Below are positions 15,594 through 23,144 of a DNA stretch of 23,144 bases, one piece after another; the stretch's first letter is position 1; the number at the start of each line of letters is the position of its first letter. The stretch covers positions 1-23,144 of the forward strand of contig CAYRYU010000110.1 in the NCBI GenBank assembly GCA_964428355.1, in the 5' to 3' direction. This DNA comes from CAYRYU01 sp964428355 (lineage in GTDB: Bacteria; Muiribacteriota; Ozemobacteria; Ozemobacterales; Ozemobacteraceae). The notes under the pieces were generated by a model. That model did no database searches. It was not told the DNA's origin and saw nothing but the letters and a program-made list of their open reading frames with translations. The position numbers and the translations under genes were made by a program.

Positions 15594-16508
15594 ATGGAAA
15601 TCATCGAAAGTATCATCAACATCAGCGAAGGGCAGAACAAGGAGACCGTGGAGTTCGTGGTGGATGCCATCCGGCAGACCCCGGGCTGCTTTCTTCTCGA
15701 TTATTCATCAGACGCCGACCACAACAGGTCCGTGATCACGTTCATCGGGAACCGGCAGACCCTTCTTCCCGCCGTAAAGGAGCTTTGCAAGCGGGCTTTC
15801 GAGCGTATCGACCTCCGGAACCACAAGGGTGAACACCCCCGGATCGGAGCGGTGGACGTGATTCCTTTCGTCCCGATCCAGGACATCACCATGGAAGAGA
15901 CCGTGGCCTTCAGCCGGGAGGTGGCTTCGGCCATCAGCTCGGGCTTCGGGGTCCCGGTCTACCTTTATGAAGAGAGCCAACCCGTCGCCGACCGTAAGAA
16001 CCTCGCAAGCATCCGCAAGGGGGAGTTCGAGAAGCTCCCGGAAAAGATGAAGCAGCCCGAGTGGAAGCCCGATTTTGGCGAACCAGCTCCACATCAGAGC
16101 CTCGGAGCCACCGTTGTCGGTGCCCGCATGCCCCTGATCGCGTTCAACGTGAACCTCGGAACCTCCGATATGCGCATCGCCAACACGATTGCCAAAGCGG
16201 TCCGGGGAAGCTCGGGGGGAATGACCTCGGTCAAGGCCATGGGCGTCGAGTTGAAGGAGCGCAAGATCGTACAGATCTCGATGAACATGGTCAACTACAA
16301 GAGATCACCCCTGTTTCGGGTGTTCGAGATGATCCGCTCCGAAGCCGGGCGGTACGGTGTTCCCATCGTGGGGTCCGAGATCATCGGCCTCGTTCCGCAG
16401 GATGCGCTGTTCGAAACCGCGGAATTCTACCTCCGGTGCGAGAACTACTCCCCCGCCTGCGTGCTGGAAAACAAGATCAACAACGTCCTCCACACGACCA
16501 AGAAATGA
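15594..16508 (+). CDS. ftcD: Glutamate formimidoyltransferase
   Basis: This 304-residue monofunctional enzyme moves the formimino group of N-formimino-glutamate to tetrahydrofolate, releasing glutamate. The catalytic histidine of the family is visible as H81 in NHKGEHPRIGAVDVIPFVP, and the N-terminus (IINISEGQ) is characteristic. The length equals the transferase half of the animal bifunctional FTCD; the cyclodeaminase half is absent and no separate cyclodeaminase gene is in the window. Start 15594 follows AAGGAG. It overlaps hutI by ATGA. Choosing this route over the formyl-glutamate route keeps the one-carbon unit on folate, which is common in anaerobic amino-acid fermenters. Confidence 0.95.
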   Translation: MEIIESIINISEGQNKETVEFVVDAIRQTPGCFLLDYSSDADHNRSVITFIGNRQTLLPAVKELCKRAFERIDLRNHKGEHPRIGAVDVIPFVPIQDITMEETVAFSREVASAISSGFGVPVYLYEESQPVADRKNLASIRKGEFEKLPEKMKQPEWKPDFGEPAPHQSLGATVVGARMPLIAFNVNLGTSDMRIANTIAKAVRGSSGGMTSVKAMGVELKERKIVQISMNMVNYKRSPLFRVFEMIRSEAGRYGVPIVGSEIIGLVPQDALFETAEFYLRCENYSPACVLENKINNVLHTTKK

Positions 16509-17815
16509 CGAAGCCGACCCCTCACCGCGGCCGAAAGGCAGGAGTCGAACGGGTTGTCGCCGATTTCATCGTCCACGGCCTTTCCTCGGCGGTCCTCTTC
16601 CCAAAACCCTACCGGGGTTTCGGAACCCCGGTGGGTTGGGACATCGAAGAACTCCCCAACGCCTCGATCGCTTCCCGGGACGGCATGATAATCTGGATCG
16701 GCCCATCGACGCGCCTGTCGGAGGAAGTGAAACTCGATCCGGACTGCCGTTTCCTCGATGGCCACGGTCTGGTGGCGATTCCTGGGTTCGTGGATTCGCA
16801 CACGCACCTGGTCTACTCAGGTGATCGCAGTGACGAGTTCGAGATGAGAGTTGGCGGGCGGCCTTACCTAGAGATTCTCGCCGCCGGGGGCGGGATCCTG
16901 AGGACCGTCAATGCTGTCGCAGCGGCATCGGAGGATGAGATCTTCCAAGAATCGGCCATGCGCCTCCGGTCCCTTATCCGATCCGGGGTGACGACGGTGG
17001 AGATCAAGAGCGGTTACGGGCTGTCCCTTCCGCTCGAAAGGAAACTCTTGAAGGTCATCTCCCGGCTTGGGGAAAGCTTCCCGATAAGGGTGGTTTCGAC
17101 CTTCATGGGGGCCCATGCAGTTCCGGCAAGGTTCAAGACCGATCCTGACCGCTTCGTGGATGAGCTTTGCGAGGAATGGATTCCCGCCATCGCATCGGAA
17201 GGGCTTGCCGAGTTCAACGACGTTTTCACGGAGAAGAAAGCGTTCTCGGTGGAACAGTCACGCCGGGTCTTGAAAGCCGGTCTCGAGCATGGTTTGAAAC
17301 CCAAGATCCACGCCGATGAAATCAACGTCATCGGAGGGATCGACCTTGCGGTAGAAGTTGGGGCGATAAGCGCCGACCACCTTCTCATGACCGGCCCCAC
17401 CGGAATCAGGAAGCTCGCGGGTTCGCCGGTCATTCCCACTCTTCTGCCGGGGACCTCCACGTATCTCATGGAGGCCCATCACGCTTCCGCGAGGAAGATG
17501 ATCGAGGCGGGGCTTCCGGTCGCGGTTGCTTCCGATCACAACCCCGGCAGCTGCCAGTTCCTTGGGGCAAACCTGATCCAGACGCTTTCCATGCTCCAGT
17601 TGCGGATGACGGCTTCCGAAGCCCTCATCGCGGGTACCCTGCACGCCGCGCACGCCCTTGACCTGGGAGCCCACGCTGGTGCGCTCGAGGTCAACCGGAG
17701 CATGGACGTAACCCTGATCGACGCTCCTTCGTTCAGGCACATCGGGTACCGGGCGGGTGAGTGCTTTGTCCGGGCTGTGATCTGTCGAGGAATTCCCGCT
17801 TTCGTGAAGGAGTGA
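16505..17815 (+). CDS. hutI: Imidazolonepropionase
   Basis: This 436-residue metal-dependent amidohydrolase opens 4-imidazolone-5-propionate to N-formimino-glutamate. The metal site can be followed: HTH at 99-101 in GFVDSHTHLVYSGDR, H269 in KIHADEI, and D344 in ASDHNPGS; H292 in SADHLL is also conserved. The length is slightly above that of common HutI proteins (about 405-420) because of an N-terminal extension of some 15-20 basic residues. Start 16505 overlaps the ftcD stop by ATGA; a start further downstream is possible but would lose coupling. It is the last gene of the operon. No HutC, HutP or other hut regulator is encoded in the window. Confidence 0.95.
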   Translation: MTKPTPHRGRKAGVERVVADFIVHGLSSAVLFPKPYRGFGTPVGWDIEELPNASIASRDGMIIWIGPSTRLSEEVKLDPDCRFLDGHGLVAIPGFVDSHTHLVYSGDRSDEFEMRVGGRPYLEILAAGGGILRTVNAVAAASEDEIFQESAMRLRSLIRSGVTTVEIKSGYGLSLPLERKLLKVISRLGESFPIRVVSTFMGAHAVPARFKTDPDRFVDELCEEWIPAIASEGLAEFNDVFTEKKAFSVEQSRRVLKAGLEHGLKPKIHADEINVIGGIDLAVEVGAISADHLLMTGPTGIRKLAGSPVIPTLLPGTSTYLMEAHHASARKMIEAGLPVAVASDHNPGSCQFLGANLIQTLSMLQLRMTASEALIAGTLHAAHALDLGAHAGALEVNRSMDVTLIDAPSFRHIGYRAGECFVRAVICRGIPAFVKE

Positions 17816-17827
17816 AACCCTGCAGGC

Positions 17828-17854
17828 TTGATTTTGGTTTTTTTTTTCTATAAG
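17828..17854 (+). promoter_or_regulatory. Possible promoter of the DAHP synthase gene
   Basis: TATAAG at 17849-17854 is a good -10 box, but the nearest -35-like sequence, TTGATT (17828-17833), is only 15 bases away, and the spacer contains a run of ten T. Such a short spacer suggests a weak or activator-dependent promoter. The inverted repeat at 17856-17877 begins just after the -10 box. Confidence 0.35.
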
Positions 17855-17855
17855 G

Positions 17856-17877
17856 TTTATCGGGTTCGTCCGATAAA
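17856..17877. promoter_or_regulatory. Perfect inverted repeat in the DAHP synthase leader
   Basis: TTTATCGG (17856-17863) and CCGATAAA (17870-17877) form a perfect eight-base inverted repeat with a six-base spacer, GTTCGT. No T-tract follows, so it is not an intrinsic terminator. Placed just downstream of the TATAAG box and about 41 bases before the start codon, it looks like an operator for a dimeric repressor or a leader RNA stem. Confidence 0.45.
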
Positions 17878-17918
17878 TGTAAAGATTTGACAGCCTTGGA
17901 AATGGAAGGGAAGAACGA

Positions 17919-18971
17919 ATGATCATCGTGATGGCTCCCTGGGCGACACGGGAACACAAGGAGAGCCTTCTTGCCCACGTCCGGAAAATGGGAATGGATG
18001 GTCATCTTCTCGAAGACGACAATCGCACCATCATTGCCGTGATGGGGGACGAGAGAGCCAACGAGGAGCGGCCGCCACTGGAAAGCTCCTTCGAAACGTG
18101 GCCTGGGGTGGAAAAGGTCCTTCCGGTTCTCCAACCCTTCCTCCTCGCATCGAGGGAGTATCACGAGAGCGATACCCAGATCAGGATCGGCCCTGCCAGG
18201 AAGGGTGAAGCTCCTGTCATCATCGGCGGAAAGGATATCCACGTCATCGCCGGTCCCTGTGCCGTCGAGATCGAGGAAACCACGATGGAAATCGCCCGGC
18301 ACGTGAAGAAAGCCGGCTGCCGGATGTTCAGAGGAGGGGCTTTCAAACCCCGGACCTCCCCCTACTCGTTCCAGGGTTTCGGTGAGGACGGCCTGCGGAT
18401 TCTAAAGAAGGTCAGGAAAGAGGTTGGCCTTCTGATCGTCACCGAGGTCCTTGATGTCCACGAGGTCGACATGGTTGCCGAAGTTGCCGATGTCCTCCAG
18501 ATCGGCACCCGGAACATGACCAACTTCCGTCTTCTCAAAAGCCTCGGGGGGGTGAAGAAACCGATCCTGCTCAAGCGCGGCATGAGCTCGACGATAAAAG
18601 AGTTTCTCATGGCCGCGGAGTACATCCTTTCGAGCGGCAATCCCAACGTCCTCCTCTGCGAGCGGGGAATCCGGACCTTCGAATCGCACACGCGGTTCAA
18701 CCTGGATATCAACGCAATTCCGGCCATCAAGCAACTTTCACACCTTCCCATCCTCGTCGACCCCAGCCATGCAACAGGTTTGTGGCGGCTGGTCGAACCC
18801 GTCGCGCTCGCCGGAGTCGCGGCTGGCGCGGACGGTCTTCTGGTCGAAGTTCACACCGACCCGCAGAACGCGCTTTCCGACGGCGGTCAGGCGATCAAGC
18901 CCGAGAAGCTTCCCGTTTTGATCAAGAAAGCCCGTCAGATCGCCAGGGTCGTCAACCGGAAACTCCCCTGA
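17919..18971 (+). CDS. aroF: DAHP synthase (3-deoxy-7-phosphoheptulonate synthase), AroF type with ferredoxin-like N-terminus
   Basis: This 350-residue enzyme condenses phosphoenolpyruvate and erythrose 4-phosphate, the first step of the shikimate pathway. An N-terminal ferredoxin-like domain of about 70 residues, as in the Thermotoga-type enzymes where it confers feedback inhibition by aromatic amino acids, precedes the TIM barrel. Barrel motifs are AGPCAVE (111-117, metal ligand C114), FRGGAFKPRTSPYSFQG (137-153) and the metal-binding PSHATG near residue 285. The length is close to that of family members with this domain. Start 17919 follows GGAAGGGAAG. The gene stands alone, with its own leader containing an inverted repeat and a strong terminator behind it. 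The symbol is by family convention. Confidence 0.93.
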   Translation: MIIVMAPWATREHKESLLAHVRKMGMDGHLLEDDNRTIIAVMGDERANEERPPLESSFETWPGVEKVLPVLQPFLLASREYHESDTQIRIGPARKGEAPVIIGGKDIHVIAGPCAVEIEETTMEIARHVKKAGCRMFRGGAFKPRTSPYSFQGFGEDGLRILKKVRKEVGLLIVTEVLDVHEVDMVAEVADVLQIGTRNMTNFRLLKSLGGVKKPILLKRGMSSTIKEFLMAAEYILSSGNPNVLLCERGIRTFESHTRFNLDINAIPAIKQLSHLPILVDPSHATGLWRLVEPVALAGVAAGADGLLVEVHTDPQNALSDGGQAIKPEKLPVLIKKARQIARVVNRKLP

Positions 18972-18991
18972 ACCAGGGTTAGATACCAATT

Positions 18992-19025
18992 AAAAAAAGC
19001 CCCGGAACCTCGTTCCGGGGCTTTT
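18992..19025. terminator. Bidirectional intrinsic terminator
   Basis: GCCCCGGAAC (18999-19008) and GTTCCGGGGC (19012-19021) form a perfect ten-base stem with a CTC loop. TTTT follows on the plus strand and seven T follow on the minus strand (AAAAAAA at 18992-18998). It ends transcription of the DAHP synthase gene from one side and of the metallopeptidase gene from the other. Confidence 0.93.
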
Positions 19026-19062
19026 GTGAAGTTGATGGCGGGCCGAAGAACCAGGGAAAAAG

Positions 19063-20943
19063 TCAGCGGTTGGATTCCAGGTAACCCGAGAGAGCTTCGT
19101 TCCCGTTCTGGATGACCTCGAAGCGGACGGATTCGAGAACCTTCTTCTTCAAAGGCGCCAACCGGCACTTTTCCCCATCGGTTGCGGTCTGGTAGAAGCT
19201 GAGGAACCCATCGAGCAGATCGGTTTTCCCGAGGCTGATAGAAGACCGTATCGAATTGAAAACGGTCTTTTCGGCATCCCGGACGTCGCTCAAACGTCGC
19301 TCGGAGCCAGTGGCTCCCTTTTTGGCTGCCTGGGCGTTCAGATCGGTGTTGGAGTTGGCCAGCTTTTTGAGGACCGAACCAAGGCTCCGGCCGCTCATGC
19401 CTTTCTTTTCGGCGGGTCCCTGGGAGATCGTCGGGGGAATCTCCGAACTGGGTGTGATTTCCAGCTTGAGGGCATACGTCGCGGGATCGGAATACTGCGC
19501 GTAGTACTGTTCCAAGAAATCCTTGTCGGTATCCGGACCGAGATTGCACAGGAGGACCACCATGGAGTTGTGCTTTCCGGCATTGAAAGGCAACATCTCC
19601 TCGGCCGTATTCGCCTTCATTCCCAACCATTTCACCTGGGGAGGATTCTTAACGAGTGACAACTCGTCGTCGAAGAGGGCCGCTCCAACGGTGAAATAAT
19701 TCCGGCAGGAGTTCCTGCCCTGGATCGAACCGGTGAAGGAGACCTTGATCGATCCGGAAATGTCGCCCAGGTCGACCAGGAAGGCTCCCGAAGACCACAC
19801 CTTCGCGGTTCCGGTGGCGGAGAAAACGAGGCCCGTCCCCGATGCATCCTGGGTCGGTTCGAGTATTCCCAGATAGAGAGGTTTCCGGATGTTCCTTCCC
19901 TTGAAGCTGTAGATCCCGTTTTCGATCGAAGGGTCATTCAAGTAGCAGGCCATGTTGAAGTTCCGGAAGAGACTTCCGAAATTGACCGGATTTCCATTCT
20001 CGGAAAGGGCTTTCACCACGCCCTTGATTCCCCTTTCCTTGCTCTGGACTATTCTTCTCGAGATTTCCCCGGCCGCCTCGGCGTCCTTGGCATACTGGCG
20101 CAGGACGTAGAACATGAAATAGAAGGTCTGGCCGTAGTTCGCGACCCCCCCCTCACTGAGCCAGCCGCAGAGGTTGTTGTCGGGGTTCTTGACAAATGAA
20201 GGCCAGTGCTGGTCTCCAGCCTTGTTGATGATCTGGGCGAGGCATGCCATTCCCTCGTCGACCCAGGTGGCCTCATCGGGATCATAGTTCCAGTGGATCA
20301 GGTGCTGGAATTCGTGGGCAAGGGTTCCGATCTTCATGGGATCGCTCGGATTGATGTCCAGGATGATCATTTCCCTTTCATTGCTGGTGGGCAAAACCGA
20401 TTTCGGGAGCTCGTTGTTCGCGGAAAAGTACCCTCCCGTATAGGTGTCCTTTTTCGGTTCGCCTTCTCCGAAACCGTCGACGACGTCCATGTAGAGCAGG
20501 GTTACCCTGGTGTCATCGTCGATCCCGGGGCTCCATTCAGAGCCGAAGAACAGGTGGTTGTTCGGGTAGATCTTCGTATCGAAGGTCTCCTGAATCTTCT
20601 GAATGTTGGAATCGGACATCTCGCGGCCCTTTTCGAGGTAGATCAGGCAGTGCTCACCGACTGCTTTCAACACGGCGGTGGTAGTGGCCGACTTTTTAGT
20701 GGTGAAATCCCGGGTGAAGAAGACGGTTTCCTCGCCGATCGAGGGGGTTGGCTCAGCCTTTTCCGGCTTGTCCGCGGGGTCTTGCGGCGACTGGGGCGAG
20801 TCTGCCAGCTGTCGTTGCGGGGCGGAAACCCTTGGGATCAGGTGCGTCCCGTCGATCATTTTCGGTTCGGCGAAGGCGGAATTGGAAATCAACCCCGCAA
20901 GGGAGATCAGAAACATATTCCGGAGAAGAGTGAAGCGCTTCAT
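19063..20943 (-). CDS. Secreted zinc metallopeptidase, M30 (hyicolysin)-like
   Basis: This 626-residue protein begins with a signal peptide (residues 1-25, ending NSAFA), then a Pro/Ser-rich spacer to about 70. The zinc site is HEFQH at 210-214, and E230 in WVDEG, 16 residues after the second histidine, is the likely third ligand. This HExxH-plus-Glu arrangement and the surrounding LAHEFQHLIHW fit the M30 hyicolysin-like peptidases. The remaining 390 residues include a beta-rich part (about 320-460) and a helical C-terminus with no recognised domain. No C-terminal sorting signal is obvious. Start 20943 follows GAGGAGGG. The gene has its own promoter and shares a terminator with aroF. A role in degrading external protein is likely and would supply amino acids such as histidine. 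Confidence 0.8.
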   Translation of the reverse strand: MKRFTLLRNMFLISLAGLISNSAFAEPKMIDGTHLIPRVSAPQRQLADSPQSPQDPADKPEKAEPTPSIGEETVFFTRDFTTKKSATTTAVLKAVGEHCLIYLEKGREMSDSNIQKIQETFDTKIYPNNHLFFGSEWSPGIDDDTRVTLLYMDVVDGFGEGEPKKDTYTGGYFSANNELPKSVLPTSNEREMIILDINPSDPMKIGTLAHEFQHLIHWNYDPDEATWVDEGMACLAQIINKAGDQHWPSFVKNPDNNLCGWLSEGGVANYGQTFYFMFYVLRQYAKDAEAAGEISRRIVQSKERGIKGVVKALSENGNPVNFGSLFRNFNMACYLNDPSIENGIYSFKGRNIRKPLYLGILEPTQDASGTGLVFSATGTAKVWSSGAFLVDLGDISGSIKVSFTGSIQGRNSCRNYFTVGAALFDDELSLVKNPPQVKWLGMKANTAEEMLPFNAGKHNSMVVLLCNLGPDTDKDFLEQYYAQYSDPATYALKLEITPSSEIPPTISQGPAEKKGMSGRSLGSVLKKLANSNTDLNAQAAKKGATGSERRLSDVRDAEKTVFNSIRSSISLGKTDLLDGFLSFYQTATDGEKCRLAPLKKKVLESVRFEVIQNGNEALSGYLESNR

Positions 20944-20972
20944 TTGCCCTCCTCTTGATAGCCTATCTGCTT

Positions 20973-20981
20973 ATTATACCA
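20973..20981 (-). promoter_or_regulatory. Extended -10 promoter of the metallopeptidase gene
   Basis: On the minus strand the sequence reads TGGTATAAT, a perfect -10 hexamer with the extended TGn element, 29 bases before the start codon. No -35 box is visible at the expected distance, which is normal for extended -10 promoters. Confidence 0.6.
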
Positions 20982-21019
20982 GATGAAAAGGGGGGACCGG
21001 GGGAAAGGCAGGTGAAAGT

Positions 21020-21048
21020 TTGAACGACCTTCGGAATTCGGGTACATT
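21020..21048 (+). promoter_or_regulatory. Candidate promoter of the trehalase gene
   Basis: TTGAAC (21020-21025) and TACATT (21043-21048) are separated by 17 bases, each matching the sigma-70 consensus in four of six positions. The start codon is 39 bases further on. The layout resembles the candidate hut promoter (TTGAAA, 17 bases, TATTCT). Confidence 0.4.
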
Positions 21049-21087
21049 GTTCGGGATATGCCGAACCATTTCCGAACGGAGGAACCC

Positions 21088-23142
21088 ATGCGGAAATTCC
21101 AGCGCCTTCTTTTCGTGACTCTCGTGATTTTCGTGACTTTCTTCCTGGCATTGATTGGCCGACCCGGCTGGTCACTTCAAGGGGAAAGTCATGAACCGGA
21201 TGTTGAGTTGGGAAATCCCACCAAGGTTTGGGAAGATCCGCTTTCCGTCGATGTCCGGAAAACCCTCGATACGCTGTCGCGGGACGAAGATACGAACGGA
21301 GATCGTAGGATCACAATCGAAGATCCGGTTCTCGAGGAGGGGCGGGGGGATCGGCGATTTCGTTTGGTTGGAACGGACGGGCGGGAAGCCGTTGTCAAGG
21401 GGACTCGGTTTCTTTCGGCCTTGATGCAGGAATTGTTCCTCGCTTTGGAAGCGGGGAAAAGTGAGACACTTCTGCGATTCGACCGGATCGCCGAAAACCC
21501 GGTCAAAAGGCTTTCCCGGCAGATACGCGAACTTTTCTGGGACGGGCTGACCCGTCGTATCGACGCGGAAAATCTAGGGAAGATTCTGGGAGACAGCAAA
21601 GCTGCTGCTGGCGACGGCAAAAGGTACCTGTACGTTCCCTTCTCCGATGTTGAAGGATGGGATTACTTTTCCGGCCTCGTTCCACGTTTCCGGGAAATGG
21701 GGCTCGAGGTCGTCAGGCTTCCCGAAAGGGTGACTCCCGAATTCGTCCGGGCACTCGACGGTCGTCACGGACTTCTGAGCCTGGGTCTTCGAAAGGACCC
21801 GGCCGGAAGGATCGGGGGAATCCCTTTCGTGGTTCCGGGGGGAAGGTTCAACGAGATGTACGGGTGGGACTGTTACTTCGAAGCCCTGGGCCTTCTCCAG
21901 GACGGCCGGGTCGATCTGGCAAAAGCGATGGTGGACCAGTTCGCTTACCAGATCAGACATTACGGGAAGATCCTCAACGCCAACCGGACGTACTATCTCA
22001 CCCGCTCGCAGCCTCCGTTCCTGGTTCCGATGATGATGGCGGTCAGGGATCGCCTTCCCTGGGGACCCGAACGCCGGGAGTGGCTTTCCAAGGTCGCCGC
22101 GGCTGCCATCGAGGAGTATGGGAATGTCTGGTGCGGCCCTGCGAGGCTCACCTGGACCGGCCTGAGCCGGTACCATGGCGAGGGGCTCAGGGAACCTCCG
22201 GAAGTCGAGCCCGGACACTTCGACGTCGATTTTGCCCGTTTTGCGAGGGATTCCGGCCTGCCGGGGAAAATCTTCGAAGCCGAGTACCGGACGGGAAAGC
22301 TTCGGGTTCCGGCTCTCGATCTCTTTTTCACACACGATCGAAGCCTCCGGGAATCCGGGCATGACAAGACGTATCGATGGCACGACCGGTGTTCCGACTT
22401 CGTGACCGTCGATCTCAATTCACTCTTGTACAAGACAGAAACCGAGATGGCCAGGTTGATCCGATACGAATTCGATGGAAAGCTAATTCTGCCCGATGGT
22501 CGCTCCACGACCGCGGTGGAATGGACCGCTCGTGCTGAACGCAGACGTGAGGCAATGAACCGGTATCTGTGGGACCCGGACACCGGGCTTTTCCTCGATT
22601 TCGATTTCGTGAAAAGGGAGCGGGAATTCTATCCAACACCGGTTCTTTTCTACCCCTTGTGGGCGGGACTGGCAACTCCTGACCAGGCCAGGTCGATCGT
22701 TGCGAGGGCAATTCCCCTTCTTCTCCAGCCAGGAGGCCTGGCGGCCTCATCCGAAGCGGCCAGCGGAAAAGTGACCTCCGAGCATCCCCAGCGGCAGTGG
22801 GATTATCCGAATGGCTGGGCCCCCCACCAGATGATGGCCTGGGAAGGGTTGCGGGTTTCCGGTTTCGAGGAATTGCGGCAGGAGCTGATCTATCGTTGGC
22901 TGTACATGATCGTGCGGAATGCCGCAGACCATCACGGGACGGTTCCCGAGAAGTTCGACGTCGTTTCACGGTCCCATCGTGTCTTCGCGGAATACGGCAA
23001 CGTGGGAACCGATTTCGCCTACATCACGCGCGAGGGGTTCGGCTGGATGAACGCAAGTTTCCAGGTCGGACTCGCGGCCCTGAAACCCGGCCTCCGAAGG
23101 CGTCTCGAACAGCTCGTCCCCCCCGAATACCTTTTTCGATAG
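21088..23142 (+). CDS. Secreted alpha,alpha-trehalase (GH37) with neutral-trehalase-like calcium-binding segment
   Basis: This 684-residue glycosidase splits trehalose to glucose. Both GH37 signatures are present: PGGRFNEMYGWDCYF (250-264) and QWDYPNGWAPHQ late in the protein. D426 in RESGHDKTYRW is the probable catalytic acid and E635 in FAEYGN a candidate base. Residues 7-30 are a signal peptide or anchor. The segment 58-120 contains the calcium-loop-like DTNGDRRITIED (68-79), then KGTRFLSALMQEL. This resembles the calcium-binding region and following stretch of fungal neutral trehalases, and blocks such as GKILNANRTYYLTRSQPPFL also match that group better than periplasmic TreA. Start 21088 follows GGAGG (21078-21082); a start at 21058 would place this ribosome-binding site inside the gene. 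The gene is complete, ending two bases before the window edge. Confidence 0.92.
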   Translation: MRKFQRLLFVTLVIFVTFFLALIGRPGWSLQGESHEPDVELGNPTKVWEDPLSVDVRKTLDTLSRDEDTNGDRRITIEDPVLEEGRGDRRFRLVGTDGREAVVKGTRFLSALMQELFLALEAGKSETLLRFDRIAENPVKRLSRQIRELFWDGLTRRIDAENLGKILGDSKAAAGDGKRYLYVPFSDVEGWDYFSGLVPRFREMGLEVVRLPERVTPEFVRALDGRHGLLSLGLRKDPAGRIGGIPFVVPGGRFNEMYGWDCYFEALGLLQDGRVDLAKAMVDQFAYQIRHYGKILNANRTYYLTRSQPPFLVPMMMAVRDRLPWGPERREWLSKVAAAAIEEYGNVWCGPARLTWTGLSRYHGEGLREPPEVEPGHFDVDFARFARDSGLPGKIFEAEYRTGKLRVPALDLFFTHDRSLRESGHDKTYRWHDRCSDFVTVDLNSLLYKTETEMARLIRYEFDGKLILPDGRSTTAVEWTARAERRREAMNRYLWDPDTGLFLDFDFVKREREFYPTPVLFYPLWAGLATPDQARSIVARAIPLLLQPGGLAASSEAASGKVTSEHPQRQWDYPNGWAPHQMMAWEGLRVSGFEELRQELIYRWLYMIVRNAADHHGTVPEKFDVVSRSHRVFAEYGNVGTDFAYITREGFGWMNASFQVGLAALKPGLRRRLEQLVPPEYLFR

Positions 23143-23144
23143 GG

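Noticed and set aside
17838..17847. Run of ten T after hutI as an intrinsic terminator
   Set aside because: The only stem ahead of it is AAACC/GGTTT, five base pairs around a 16-base loop, too weak to call; the run more likely belongs to the aroF promoter spacer.
17887..17892. TTGACA just upstream of aroF as a -35 box
   Set aside because: It is a perfect hexamer, but the position 17 bases downstream (17910-17915) holds AAGAAC in the ribosome-binding region, so there is no -10 box.

Overview
The window is dense, GC-rich bacterial DNA with short intergenic gaps and no RNA genes, insertion sequences, phage genes or CRISPR visible. Signal peptides, SPFH membrane proteins and a monofunctional glutamate formiminotransferase, together with an Fe-S activator ATPase and a two-cluster ferredoxin, suggest a probably Gram-negative, probably anaerobic, amino-acid-fermenting heterotroph. 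A zinc-ribbon Ser/Thr kinase fused to a formylglycine-generating-enzyme-like domain fits an environmental lineage rich in such fusions (Riflebacteria/Ozemobacteria-like or similar). That placement is inference only; no ribosomal marker is present.

Layout. (1) 24-2463, plus strand: PHP-domain hydrolase, ACT-domain protein and DUF711/UPF0210 'PFL-family' protein, closely spaced. (2) 2538-5026, minus strand: a zinc-ribbon/kinase/FGE-like protein followed by a secreted zinc-ribbon protein with a probable SH3-like domain. This unit converges on the first across a strong GC-rich hairpin. (3) 5163-9011, plus strand, divergent from (2): two coupled SPFH/band-7 membrane proteins and a DUF115/Maf-like protein. 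(4) 9128-17815, plus strand: a seven-gene histidine-utilisation operon. Its order is NhaC-superfamily transporter, two-cluster ferredoxin, BadF/HgdC-type activator ATPase, hutH, hutU, ftcD, hutI, mostly with ATGA stop-start overlaps. (5) 17919-18971, plus strand: DAHP synthase, with a perfect inverted repeat in its leader and a bidirectional terminator after it. (6) 19063-20943, minus strand: a secreted M30-like zinc metallopeptidase. (7) 21088-23142, plus strand: a secreted GH37 trehalase that reads like a fungal neutral trehalase, including its calcium-binding segment.

How the genes fit together. The hut operon gives a complete route from histidine to glutamate plus formimino-tetrahydrofolate, with a likely dedicated transporter. 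The ferredoxin and activator ATPase inside the same operon suggest that the glutamate may be fermented further through a 2-hydroxyacyl-CoA dehydratase encoded elsewhere. The secreted peptidase and trehalase fit scavenging of protein and disaccharide from outside. The kinase unit and the divergent SPFH/Maf unit look like an envelope-linked signalling or modification locus of unknown purpose. The observations most worth follow-up are the trehalase architecture, the activator-containing hut operon and the unusual residues in the kinase and in HutH.
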